From assembly GCF_001610875.1 (NCBI RefSeq), contig NZ_CP011272.1, positions 5,933,988 to 5,997,987 on the forward strand: DNA of 64,000 nt. Direction: 5' to 3'. Of the stretch, positions 26,113 through 34,632 are shown piece by piece. The notes under the pieces are model-generated. The model saw only the letters and a list, made by a program, of their open reading frames with translations. It had not been told where the DNA came from and did no database searches. Position 1 is the first letter of the stretch; each line of letters opens with the position of its first letter. The position numbers were made by a program, and so were the translations under genes. This DNA comes from Pirellula sp. SH-Sr6A (GTDB lineage: Bacteria; Planctomycetota; Planctomycetia; Pirellulales; Pirellulaceae).

Positions 26113-27671
26113 ATCGTAAAAAACCAGAAGAGGATCGGCGAATCGTTCGCTGCGCGATCTACACACGCAAATCGACCGAAGAGCGATTGGACCTTGAACT
26201 CAACTCGCTCGACGCCCAGCGCGAAGCAGCCGAGTCGTTCATTGCGAGTCAGAAATCCGAAGGCTGGGTCTGTTTGCCCAAACGCTATGACGACGGAGGC
26301 TTTTCTGGCGGAAACCTCGATCGACCTGCGTACAATGAATTGATGAAGGATGTCGAGGCGGGGGGAATCGACTGTGTCATCGTCTACAAAGCCGACCGAT
26401 TAAGTCGCTCGCTATTCGACTTCGCGCAGACCATGAGAGCATTCGATGCCTATGGAGTATCCTTTGTTTCGGTAACTCAGCAGTTCAATACGACCAATTC
26501 GATGGGGCGTCTCACGCTGAACATTCTCCTGTCGTTCGCACAGTTCGAACGCGAGATCATTAGCGAACGTATCAGTGACAAAATCGCACTGCAACGACAG
26601 AGGGGCCTGTGGTGTGGAGGGCAGCCCGTGTTGGGTTACGACGTCGATCGATCCTCGACGAGCCCCAAGCTGGTGATCAATGCAAAGGAAGCCGAAATGG
26701 TTCGTACCATCTTCGATTTGTATTTGAAGCTGGGCTCTCTTCTTCCCGTGGTCCAAAAGCTCAGTGAGCTTGGTTGGAGCAACAAAACCTGGCTCACTCG
26801 ACAAGGGAGAATGAAGGGGGGGCGTCCATTCGACAAATGCTCGTTGCACGCCTTGCTCACCAACCAAATCTACATTGGAATGATTCGACACAAAGACCAA
26901 GTCTACGATGGTCAGCACGAGCCGTTGATCGATACGGCACTGTTCCAAAGGGTGCAAGCGCAGCTGAAGGAACATGGGAAAGGGTTAGGGAACCGACTTA
27001 CAAACCGTCACAATGCGCTGCTCAAGGGACTTTTGTACTGTCCCAACTGTGGCTACTCGATGGTTCATTGTCCAACCAAGAAGAAGAGCAAGATTTATCG
27101 CTACTACGTTTGCCAGACATCGATCAAACGAGGGCGGGAGCTTTGCCAAACGGGTTCCATCTCCGCCCCAGCCATCGAGAACGCGGTTATCGAAGAAATC
27201 AAATGCCTCGTGACGGACGAGGGTTTGAGACGCGAAATCTTTGAACAATCGGAACGCCTGCGGCAGTCCAAGATCCAAAGGCAAGAGATCCAACTGCGTC
27301 AATCGAAGATGCAACGCTCGCGCGACCAGGCCGAACTGCAGCGTATGTCCACAGAGGGAGAGTTTGGCGATCTCAATGAAGTGCGCCGGCAAGAATTGGT
27401 CAACAGGATCGCCCAAACGAATGCTCGGTTGTCGGAATTGGAATCGGAGCTGGAGCGGCTGATGGACAGCAGGTTCGAGAGAACCGATGTGGAAGAAGCG
27501 ATCACGGATTTTGATCGTCTCTGGGGACTGATGAAGGCCAGAGAGCGGCACGAGCTTCTTGGGTTACTGATCTCCAAAGTGGAGTACGATCGCACGGACG
27601 GAACACTCTCGATCGACTATCACCCAACGGCCATTTCCGCATTGTTAGAAAACGTGGAGGAGGTAGCCTGA
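26109..27671 (+). CDS. Large serine recombinase
   Basis: A 520-residue serine recombinase. The resolvase domain (residues 12-155) has the likely nucleophile Ser22, then VYKADRLSRS and LTLNILLSFAQFEREIISERISDK. The recombinase domain (about 165-270) carries GYDVD and LLTNQIYIGMI. A zinc ribbon follows (LLYCPNCGYSMVHCP and CQTSIKRGRELC), then a coiled coil (about 375-455). It probably performs site-specific integration and excision of an island or phage. It is coupled by ATGA to the fragment upstream and by its TGA to the HTH gene downstream. No att sites were identified. Confidence 0.92.
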   Translation: MNRKKPEEDRRIVRCAIYTRKSTEERLDLELNSLDAQREAAESFIASQKSEGWVCLPKRYDDGGFSGGNLDRPAYNELMKDVEAGGIDCVIVYKADRLSRSLFDFAQTMRAFDAYGVSFVSVTQQFNTTNSMGRLTLNILLSFAQFEREIISERISDKIALQRQRGLWCGGQPVLGYDVDRSSTSPKLVINAKEAEMVRTIFDLYLKLGSLLPVVQKLSELGWSNKTWLTRQGRMKGGRPFDKCSLHALLTNQIYIGMIRHKDQVYDGQHEPLIDTALFQRVQAQLKEHGKGLGNRLTNRHNALLKGLLYCPNCGYSMVHCPTKKKSKIYRYYVCQTSIKRGRELCQTGSISAPAIENAVIEEIKCLVTDEGLRREIFEQSERLRQSKIQRQEIQLRQSKMQRSRDQAELQRMSTEGEFGDLNEVRRQELVNRIAQTNARLSELESELERLMDSRFERTDVEEAITDFDRLWGLMKARERHELLGLLISKVEYDRTDGTLSIDYHPTAISALLENVEEVA

Positions 27672-28066
27672 TGGTTCGTAAAAAGAAAAAGATCGAGATC
27701 CCCTGCACACGCAGAGAAGAGCGTCCCGAATGTGACGATCCAAAGTTGCCTGGCCGATTGCCTCGTATCACAAGGTTGATGGCCTTGGCGATACGCGGTG
27801 AAGAGTTGCTTCGAACGGGCAAGGTACAGGACATGACTCAGTTGGCCCGGATCGGCAAAGTCACCCAGCCTCGCATCTCGCAAATCCTCAGCTTGACGAT
27901 GCTGGCGCCCGACATCCAAGAGCAGCTGCTGTTCCTCCCTCGTATCACCGTAGGCAAGCCAGAGATCTCCGAAAAGACTTTCCGCAAAATTACCATGCTC
28001 GACGATTGGGATGAACAGCGAAAGGTGTGGGGAGTAATTTGTTTTATATCTAATCCTGAATCCTGA
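27671..28066 (+). CDS. Small HTH protein of the recombinase cassette
   Basis: A 131-residue protein with a helix-turn-helix (MTQLARIGKVTQPRISQILSLTMLAPDIQEQLLFLP). It is the usual third member of planctomycete DUF2924-recombinase cassettes. The homology to its relics at 34.0 and 34.2 kb stops at DWDEQRKVW; the last dozen residues (GVICFISNPES) look foreign. This suggests the 3' end was replaced when neighbouring DNA was inserted. It is convergent with the STAND gene, only 16 bp away. Confidence 0.8.
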   Translation: MVRKKKKIEIPCTRREERPECDDPKLPGRLPRITRLMALAIRGEELLRTGKVQDMTQLARIGKVTQPRISQILSLTMLAPDIQEQLLFLPRITVGKPEISEKTFRKITMLDDWDEQRKVWGVICFISNPES

Positions 28067-28082
28067 TGTGCCGGAGTATGAA

Positions 28083-31000
28083 TCACTTTGCTGTATTCTC
28101 GCTGACGCTCTCGTGGTTTGGGATGCTTAACGAAACCTCCTGCATTTGGTATGAGTCCACCAGAGCAATAAGTCCATTTTGGAATTCTCGGAAAACCTTG
28201 ACCGCATCCGCCGTATTCCCAAGACCTATCAAGTTTTCGATGATTGACGCGAACGACCAAAACGCTTTGCAATATCGACTGTCTGAAATCTTGCCTTCAC
28301 AGGAGTTTCTAAGGTCTGAAAGTGTTTCTAAGTAAAGCCGCCCAGACGTTACGAAATATGCACGATGATTCGCTTCCGGGTCGGCGACTTCGAATTCGAC
28401 GTTCGGAATCCGCGTACGTATTCGCTTCGCAAGATCTGAAACTTCAATGCCTTCATCGCTTCCTGCTTGAAGTAATGAACGGCACTTCAGGCTTCGGCAT
28501 TTGCCTTCGAAAAGACACGCCGCTTCCAAAGCCCAATTTTGATTGTGTTTCGAAAGAAAGGCAACGAAATACGAGGCAGCATCAGAGATCATCGCCAGAT
28601 CCGTAAGTGTATCAAGCAAAACAAGTACTTGAGTAATGAACTCAGCAACCTGTAGGCAATCATCAAGATGGGGTGCGATCTTATCGAAAGCAATGATAAA
28701 TTCATTGATCGTTGTGTCTTTACGATAACCGTAGGAGAACGATGCACGTAATCCAAGACGGAAGACCCTACGGGAAGACTCATAGTCCTTAAGTCGGGCG
28801 TAACTGCCGACCAGGCTAATGAATGCACCTGATTTATACGTCCATTCCTCGACGAGATCCTTCTCAATCCCCTGAAGCAGTTCAATCGCCAGTGATTTCG
28901 ATACTTTTGCCTCAATAAGTGTCTCTGCGATACCCCACAGTGCTTGTGTATACTTAACTCTGGATCGCTCCAACGTTGGTATCAAATTCTCCTTGATCAC
29001 AGCTTGCAGCTCATCGGTCTCTGAGTTCCTAGCTGCAGCATTGATCAATGGACGTATTAAGTGACCGATCATACAAGAGGCAGTCTTTGTGACTTCAAAC
29101 TCTGGGTTATTGAATGCATTTCCATTCAATCGAAGTACTGGCAATTGATCGCAAAACTCTGCCAAGATTGGCCTCCAATTCGTCCCTGAATCTACATCTA
29201 GACAGGCGACTTCAAATACCAGTTCAAGAAAACGTCGAGCACATGGACCTTCGAAAGAATTTATCCCATTCAGCAGCGATTGCAATCGTTCGGTTTTTCT
29301 TAGCTTCTTGGAGAGCCAAATGTCGGAGTTCAACTCATGAATCATGTTTCCTACTTGATCAAATAGTATTTGCCCTTTCAGATCAGTTCTCAATAGTCGA
29401 GGTAAGTAAAATCGGTCAAACTGCGACGATAGTTCGGGAATAAAAATGTTCTTTTTCGCAACTTCGACCAGTAGCCAACGCTCGTCGACATGTTCCAAAG
29501 CGGATGCAGCCGACTTGAATTGCCCAAGATCGTCGAGATCAAGATGAAGCTTCAAAAACAAATTCGCTCTGGCTTTTTCGCCTAACTCAGCACGTTTACA
29601 GTCAAGCCAAGCTTGAACGCGCGCATGATCGCGCCGTTCCAAACAGGTTTCTGCTGCCAGTAGCGTATGCTTACTAATACTCTCTGGAGTCTTCATTAAG
29701 TGGGAATTTAGACCGGTGCGCTGCATTCGCATTTTTTCTTGTCTTTCAACAAGTACATCAACTACGTCGGTTGGATCGGCCACCAACGCAAGTTTGCGAA
29801 CGTAGTCATCAAACTCGAGGTCATGTCCAGCAAGCATTGCATTGGGTGGCGTTTGTGTAGTCTCGCGCTCGCGTAGTTGCGCAGCTACGTCCGAGTAGCC
29901 ATACTCCTCGAGTAAGTCCATTGCCTGTTCGCTTGGGTAGATCACAGATAAAAATCTCGACCCAAGGAAAAGGTAGCGTTTTACCAAATGGATCTGCTCC
30001 AAATCTAACCAAGCTCTTATGAGCGTCGTCTCGTTGAACTCGCCATCGAAGGTGGCTCGCTCCAAGCACGCCATTAAACACCAAAACTTTGCAGTGTTTC
30101 TCCAATCAAGTTTATCAAGATAGAACAATGCAGCCGCAGTCAGCCCCTCATGGATCAAGGCCGTATCTGAGCCATTCATTATTTGATAGACAATCCAGTC
30201 GAAATCAATTTGCTCCAAGCGGAAGCAATCCGCCGTTTCGACAAGAAGTGGGATCAAAAACTCACCGGGTCTTGGGTCGTCTTTCAATTGAAGCAGAAAA
30301 TCTACTTGGTCGGTTGCAGACAACTTTCCTTTCAAGTGATTTTCGAGTGCGAAAACCCGAAGACTGTCATGGGTGAACTGAAGATAGTCACCGGCCCTTT
30401 CGAATAAATGCATTGCTTCGAAAAACACCCCTTCAACTTCGCGCGCGTTTACCGACGGGCTCATCAAACTGCCAATTTCCGCGAAAGATAATTGAAATGG
30501 ACAAGACGCCATAGCGGCAATTGCGTCACGAAGTGTAGGCTTTGACCCTTCAAATATTGATGAATAGTATCTAGAAATATCGTTATCGAATGGTGGAATG
30601 ACAGACATGGAACTAGCCGACGCTTCGCCTAAAGCAACTTTGGATTTAAAGTACTTCAAGGCGTAGCTAACATAAAGTGCATGACCACGCGACGCGGAAT
30701 TAATCTTCAATACAAGGTTGTCCGATTCGCTGCTCTCAAAACCAAATTTCAGAACTAGCTCTTTGATTTTTGCCTGATCTAAGGGTGGTATAAGAAGATG
30801 TGTTTTTTGTGCGACTTTCCAAAGAAACTGAGGAAGTTGCTGGGAAACCTGTGCAGTTACTACGATGACTACATTTCTTGGCAAATTGGGCGGCAAACAA
30901 TCGATGAGGTTTGGTTGGTTGTTGCTTGCAAAACGCCTCGCGTAGTCCAGTCCATCGACGACGACGACTAGCTTTCGATCTGCAGGCAGTTTTTTTGAGG

Positions 31001-32042
31001 CAATCAACAAGAGACGTTCTAGGCTATCTGCGTCCGTCTTAATTTGGTTCGTAAGCCTTAGCCTGCGCAGTTCGCTTGCCAGAAATGCCACAAAATTGGC
31101 ATGCCGCGCGCGAGTTCGAAGAAACTCATCGGTAGTGCCAGTGAAGCAGTTGTAAACGCAAACGTCTAGTTCATGATCAACTCGATCTGAGCCAAAGATT
31201 GTGTTAATGGCGGTACTCTTGCCAGAACCAGGGCTACCAAGTACCACAAGGTATCCGGACTTGATTTTCTTTATTCGTTGTATCAACTCGGAACGCAACT
31301 CATTACGTTCGGCAATGATTGATGCCAGTTGAAAGGTATTATTTGGCAGCTCAGGAACCAATTGGAGATCCCTTTCTACCATTCCAGCCGTCAAGCGACC
31401 AACACTACTGTCCGTTGACCAATCTTCAATTTTATCCAGTAATCGGCTGAGATCGTCTCGGTTACCACCCAACGCCTCAAGCTTTGCTCTAACGATCTCT
31501 TCTTGCTTTTCAATGCTAGGCGAGCCTACAAGAAATGAAATGCTACGACAAAACCTCTTGAAGCTTGTTTTGTTAAGCGAAGTCAATGAACGCCATGTGA
31601 TATCAAGCTTCGAGTCCTGTTTGCTATTTAATTTGATTTTGATTTTTGACGTGCTGCCGTTGAGTATCTGCTGAAACTCAGAGTCGGCCGAGCGATTGGT
31701 AAGATACTCAAGCTCAAAGACCTGTCCGTTTCCTTGAATTAACGCCCAACTTTCCACATACGACTTGATCAATGGAACTTTACGATTTGCGCTTACTTTG
31801 GAAAACTCATCGATCGCTAATGGCTCGGCTCCAGGATTTGCCGCCCATTTGACCTGTCGATGGACAACCTTACCCGGATAGCCAACAACTACATCGTCGA
31901 ATTTCCCAGAGCTTGGTTTTTCAATTTCAACCCAAATCGGAGAGTCAGGTTTTCTCGCGAGTAAATCAAGTATCGCTTCGGCTGCAATCCAGTCTTGGTA
32001 GCGAATGCCTTTGCGAATTGTCGAAAGTCGTTTTTTGGACAT
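28083..32042 (-). CDS. STAND/NACHT NTPase with N-terminal nuclease-like domain
   Basis: A 1,319-residue defence-type STAND protein. The N-terminus resembles a Cap4/PD-(D/E)xK nuclease: VEIEKP, then DDVVVGYPGKVVHRQVKW (Asp49-50, Gln63 and Lys65). Walker A is GSPGSGKS (residues 269-276) and Walker B is LVVVVDGLDYARR (about 355-367). The remaining 800 residues are helical and probably form a sensor of TPR-like repeats. This is the layout of Avs-type sensors that recognise a phage protein and then degrade DNA. The ATG at 32042 is chosen over a TTG 33 bases upstream. It is alone on the minus strand, pointing at the HTH gene. Confidence 0.82.
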   Translation of the reverse strand: MSKKRLSTIRKGIRYQDWIAAEAILDLLARKPDSPIWVEIEKPSSGKFDDVVVGYPGKVVHRQVKWAANPGAEPLAIDEFSKVSANRKVPLIKSYVESWALIQGNGQVFELEYLTNRSADSEFQQILNGSTSKIKIKLNSKQDSKLDITWRSLTSLNKTSFKRFCRSISFLVGSPSIEKQEEIVRAKLEALGGNRDDLSRLLDKIEDWSTDSSVGRLTAGMVERDLQLVPELPNNTFQLASIIAERNELRSELIQRIKKIKSGYLVVLGSPGSGKSTAINTIFGSDRVDHELDVCVYNCFTGTTDEFLRTRARHANFVAFLASELRRLRLTNQIKTDADSLERLLLIASKKLPADRKLVVVVDGLDYARRFASNNQPNLIDCLPPNLPRNVVIVVTAQVSQQLPQFLWKVAQKTHLLIPPLDQAKIKELVLKFGFESSESDNLVLKINSASRGHALYVSYALKYFKSKVALGEASASSMSVIPPFDNDISRYYSSIFEGSKPTLRDAIAAMASCPFQLSFAEIGSLMSPSVNAREVEGVFFEAMHLFERAGDYLQFTHDSLRVFALENHLKGKLSATDQVDFLLQLKDDPRPGEFLIPLLVETADCFRLEQIDFDWIVYQIMNGSDTALIHEGLTAAALFYLDKLDWRNTAKFWCLMACLERATFDGEFNETTLIRAWLDLEQIHLVKRYLFLGSRFLSVIYPSEQAMDLLEEYGYSDVAAQLRERETTQTPPNAMLAGHDLEFDDYVRKLALVADPTDVVDVLVERQEKMRMQRTGLNSHLMKTPESISKHTLLAAETCLERRDHARVQAWLDCKRAELGEKARANLFLKLHLDLDDLGQFKSAASALEHVDERWLLVEVAKKNIFIPELSSQFDRFYLPRLLRTDLKGQILFDQVGNMIHELNSDIWLSKKLRKTERLQSLLNGINSFEGPCARRFLELVFEVACLDVDSGTNWRPILAEFCDQLPVLRLNGNAFNNPEFEVTKTASCMIGHLIRPLINAAARNSETDELQAVIKENLIPTLERSRVKYTQALWGIAETLIEAKVSKSLAIELLQGIEKDLVEEWTYKSGAFISLVGSYARLKDYESSRRVFRLGLRASFSYGYRKDTTINEFIIAFDKIAPHLDDCLQVAEFITQVLVLLDTLTDLAMISDAASYFVAFLSKHNQNWALEAACLFEGKCRSLKCRSLLQAGSDEGIEVSDLAKRIRTRIPNVEFEVADPEANHRAYFVTSGRLYLETLSDLRNSCEGKISDSRYCKAFWSFASIIENLIGLGNTADAVKVFREFQNGLIALVDSYQMQEVSLSIPNHESVSENTAK

Positions 32043-32229
32043 GTTGTTTGAGTGGGCCTTGAGTTTAACATTCAAGATCTTAGCAAAAGTCCTTGCTTAA
32101 TGGACTATTCGTTGTGCCATAGTTTCTGGTGTGCAGGCTCAATTATAACCGGTCCCCTCGTCCGGCTTTACCTTCTTGGAGAACTCAGAGGACGTCCGAG
32201 CACATTTTCCTCTGACGTAGATGCTACTA

Positions 32230-32372
32230 TTGCGTAGATTTTTCCGATTTTGCGGAGGCGTTTGACCAAACGTGGCACTTGCTTACCGTCTGATATAGGG
32301 CCAAAAGGGAAGGTAGCTAGCAATCGCTGGCGGCAGGTCTGACTTCACGGACGCACACAATGAGCCGCATTT
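32230..32372. repeat. Duplicated leader, copy 1
   Basis: A segment of about 140 bp nearly identical to 39,590-39,728. Shared blocks include TTTTTCCGATTTT, TTTGACCAAACGTG, GTCTGATATAGGGCCAAAAG and AGCTAGCAATCGCTGGCGG. In both places it precedes a gene start, intact at 39.74 kb and decayed here. It includes CGTTTGACCAAACG, a 6-bp dyad. Confidence 0.8.
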
Positions 32373-32387
32373 TGTATCAGGCGTTTT

Positions 32388-32650
32388 ATGCCCAGCTTTC
32401 ATCTTCCCCATTTCAACGACATCGCAATTCTACGATCGATCGAACTTAATCGCTTCCGAACATTTCTGTTGCGATTCGACAACTATCTACGCAGCCAAGG
32501 ATTCACCATCCCTGAGTTGCGGTTCTCACAGACGCCCACTTGTAGCGACTGATCGGCATCATCAATGCTCACGATGGTTCGACGCCGGACGGCATGATCG
32601 AGGCGTTATTCCACATCAGCGAGGTTTCCAATGATAAGTCGATTCTGCAA
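32388..32650 (+). pseudogene. Decayed N-terminal copy of the 39.74 kb gene
   Basis: Translation gives FHLPHFNDIAILRSIELNRF and LLRFDNYLRSQGFTIPE, matching the first 50 residues of the gene at 39,744. A stop at 32,550 and a frameshift follow. The next frame continues with HDGSTPDGMIEALFHISE, matching NDGSTPAEMMEALFHISE of the intact gene. Similarity then fades. It is a truncated, non-functional relic. Confidence 0.8.
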
Positions 32651-33103
32651 TTTACCAGCGGCAAGGTTGACTTCATCAGCCGCAGTATCAAATTGACAAC
32701 GCAACCGAAGCTGCGATCGAAGCCCAGCCCACCGGTCTCGTAAGTACATAACGTGTGCGTGACCTGAGCGCGCTAGCGGTTGTGGCAGCCGCCTTCCTAA
32801 ACTGCGTCGGCTTCATCGTCCTAAACTATTTAGAATTTTCACGCCGAACACATGAATTGTGGGCACAAAAATGCTTCGGTCTTTTACATTTTTGCCGAAT
32901 AGCCCGTCGGCATTTGGGGGGCGGTTTGTCTAACTTCCTGTTCTTAGGAGGTGCCCAAACTCGCATCGGTCGATGTGACCAATTCATCGAAGGGAGGGGA
33001 GAGAAATCCCGAACCAGCCAGCAGTCTGGGCCGTCTAATCTGTAACGCGAATGGCGGAGCATGGTGCTATAACACTTCAAATCTCGTCTAATGGAGTGCC
33101 ATT
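32651..33103. other. Intergenic, no gene seen
   Basis: I see no convincing coding frame, RNA or terminator. It may be the eroded remainder of the relic upstream. GGAG at 33,093 serves as the Shine-Dalgarno for the next gene. Confidence 0.4.
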
Positions 33104-33907
33104 TTGGTCAAGCGTAGTAAGGAAGAACAAGAGGAATTCCTCGTCCGAGAATTCCTCGATCAGCAGGATGCCATAGTTCACAAATTGGAACGGCTAGCTC
33201 ATCGTATTCCCGAGTACGATAGCCTTGGTGTTGCTGGCCCAGATATCTGGGCCAAACTAGACTGGCAGGGGACTTCGCTGGAAGTGGCGTTCGAGGTGAC
33301 GGACTACTACCTGGATTCAGATGCTCGCGGCTCTTTCTCCATGCGACGAATGGACATCTGGCGTGACATGATTAGCCACGTCTCGGATGCCGCGGCGTTC
33401 AGGAAGCTACACGTGTCAGTATCGTTCACGAGTTGCCTGCCCGCGAAACGTGACGTCGTCGCTCTAGCCGATGAGTTTGCTTCTTTTCTTCTTTCCAGTG
33501 TGCCAACGGGTGGGTGCAAAGCAAAATTCTATCGCTACGGTGATTTCGAGTATCATCCTCTACTTCAAGCCACCTTCAAGCGTATAGCTGTGTGGAGTAC
33601 GAGTTATGAATCCAACAAGTGGCTTTGGCACTGTGACGATTTTGAGGTTATGGGAGTCTCTGCGGCAGAGATTGCTCGGATTGTTCGGCAGAAGACGGAA
33701 AAGTTTCCCAAGTACAACCTTGCGAGTGCGGAGGAATGTTGGCTCTTGATCTGCGCCTGCGGAAAATCATCCAGCAACCGTGCCGGTCTGCTGGCTGCCT
33801 TGAATGAAGAACTGCTGGCGGCAGTCAAGCAGACGCCATTCCACAAAGTAATTCTGTGGGACGGCATCGAAGCTGAGTATGTTGAGCTCAGCGGGCAGAA
33901 GAGCTAG
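33104..33907 (+). CDS. Uncharacterised protein in defence cargo
   Basis: A 267-residue protein I do not recognise. The TTG start is supported by GGAG 7 nt upstream. Residues 45-70 read GPDIWAKLDWQGTSLEVAFE, continuing EVTDYY. This D-then-ExE arrangement in strand context could be a PD-(D/E)xK-type core, but no conserved lysine follows. No signal peptide or membrane segment is seen. It lies alone between a decayed relic and HTH-gene fragments, among defence genes, so a defence or toxin role is possible but unsupported. Confidence 0.6.
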   Translation: MVKRSKEEQEEFLVREFLDQQDAIVHKLERLAHRIPEYDSLGVAGPDIWAKLDWQGTSLEVAFEVTDYYLDSDARGSFSMRRMDIWRDMISHVSDAAAFRKLHVSVSFTSCLPAKRDVVALADEFASFLLSSVPTGGCKAKFYRYGDFEYHPLLQATFKRIAVWSTSYESNKWLWHCDDFEVMGVSAAEIARIVRQKTEKFPKYNLASAEECWLLICACGKSSSNRAGLLAALNEELLAAVKQTPFHKVILWDGIEAEYVELSGQKS

Positions 33908-34046
33908 TACCCGGACGAGAGGGCCGTGGTCAAACGAATATCGCCGGCATTAGAACTACCTCGCGTATTGACGCTCGAACTCATCGCAATCAGCACTTAA
34001 TACTTCGGTCCGACAAACCGAGGGCACTTTCGCATGACACTAACTG

Positions 34047-34129
34047 TGAGCGGTAAATCAGAGATCCACGAAAAGCGACTCCGCCCCATAGCCGCCATGC
34101 TCGATTGGCGGAATCAGAGAGAAGCTTGA
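34047..34129 (+). pseudogene. HTH-gene 3' relic A
   Basis: Translation gives GKSEIHEKRLRPIAAMLDW and RNQREA then stop. This matches GKPEISEKTFRKITMLDDWDEQRK near the end of the HTH gene at 27,671. Only the last 26 codons remain. Confidence 0.7.
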
Positions 34130-34228
34130 CGTAAGCTGATCAGCCTCGCTTCGATCGGAGTTCAGAAATCATTACCTGAGCGATTAGATCCTCGCAATTG
34201 ATTCATCAGCGGTGAGGAGCACGATCGA

Positions 34229-34516
34229 CTATCGATCCGAGGTGATGAGTTGATTCGAACTGGGAAGGTGCAAGACATGACGCAATTGGCACAAATCGGA
34301 AAAGGCACCCAAGCAAGAATCTCGCAGATCCTCAGCCTGACGATGCTCGCTCCTGACATCCAGGAGCAACTCCTCTTTCTTCCCCGACTCTCCCGAGGCA
34401 AGCCAGAGATCACCGAAAAGTCCCTCCGCCAAACTACCATGCTCGATGATTGGGACGAACAACGAAAAACGTGGAAGCAATTTGGCTCTGCATCCAATCC
34501 AGGGATACTTGAATGA
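34229..34516 (+). pseudogene. 5'-truncated copy of the recombinase-cassette HTH gene (relic B)
   Basis: Residues from LSIRGDELIRTGKVQDMTQL to DDWDEQRKTW closely match the HTH protein at 27,671. The first about 35 residues and the start codon are missing, and the extra C-terminus (KQFGSASNPGILE) differs. A TTG at 34,250 could start an 88-residue product that keeps the HTH, so residual function is possible. It sits directly before the large Avs-like gene. Confidence 0.8.
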
Positions 34517-34632
34517 ATTTCGCCACACAAAGCAGATTAAGCAACGAAAGTGTATAACGAAAATGCGGTAGAATCACCAAACGCGTTGCTCGTCCCTAGT
34601 ATTTCGTCCATAACAATTTCGATAGTTCAAGA

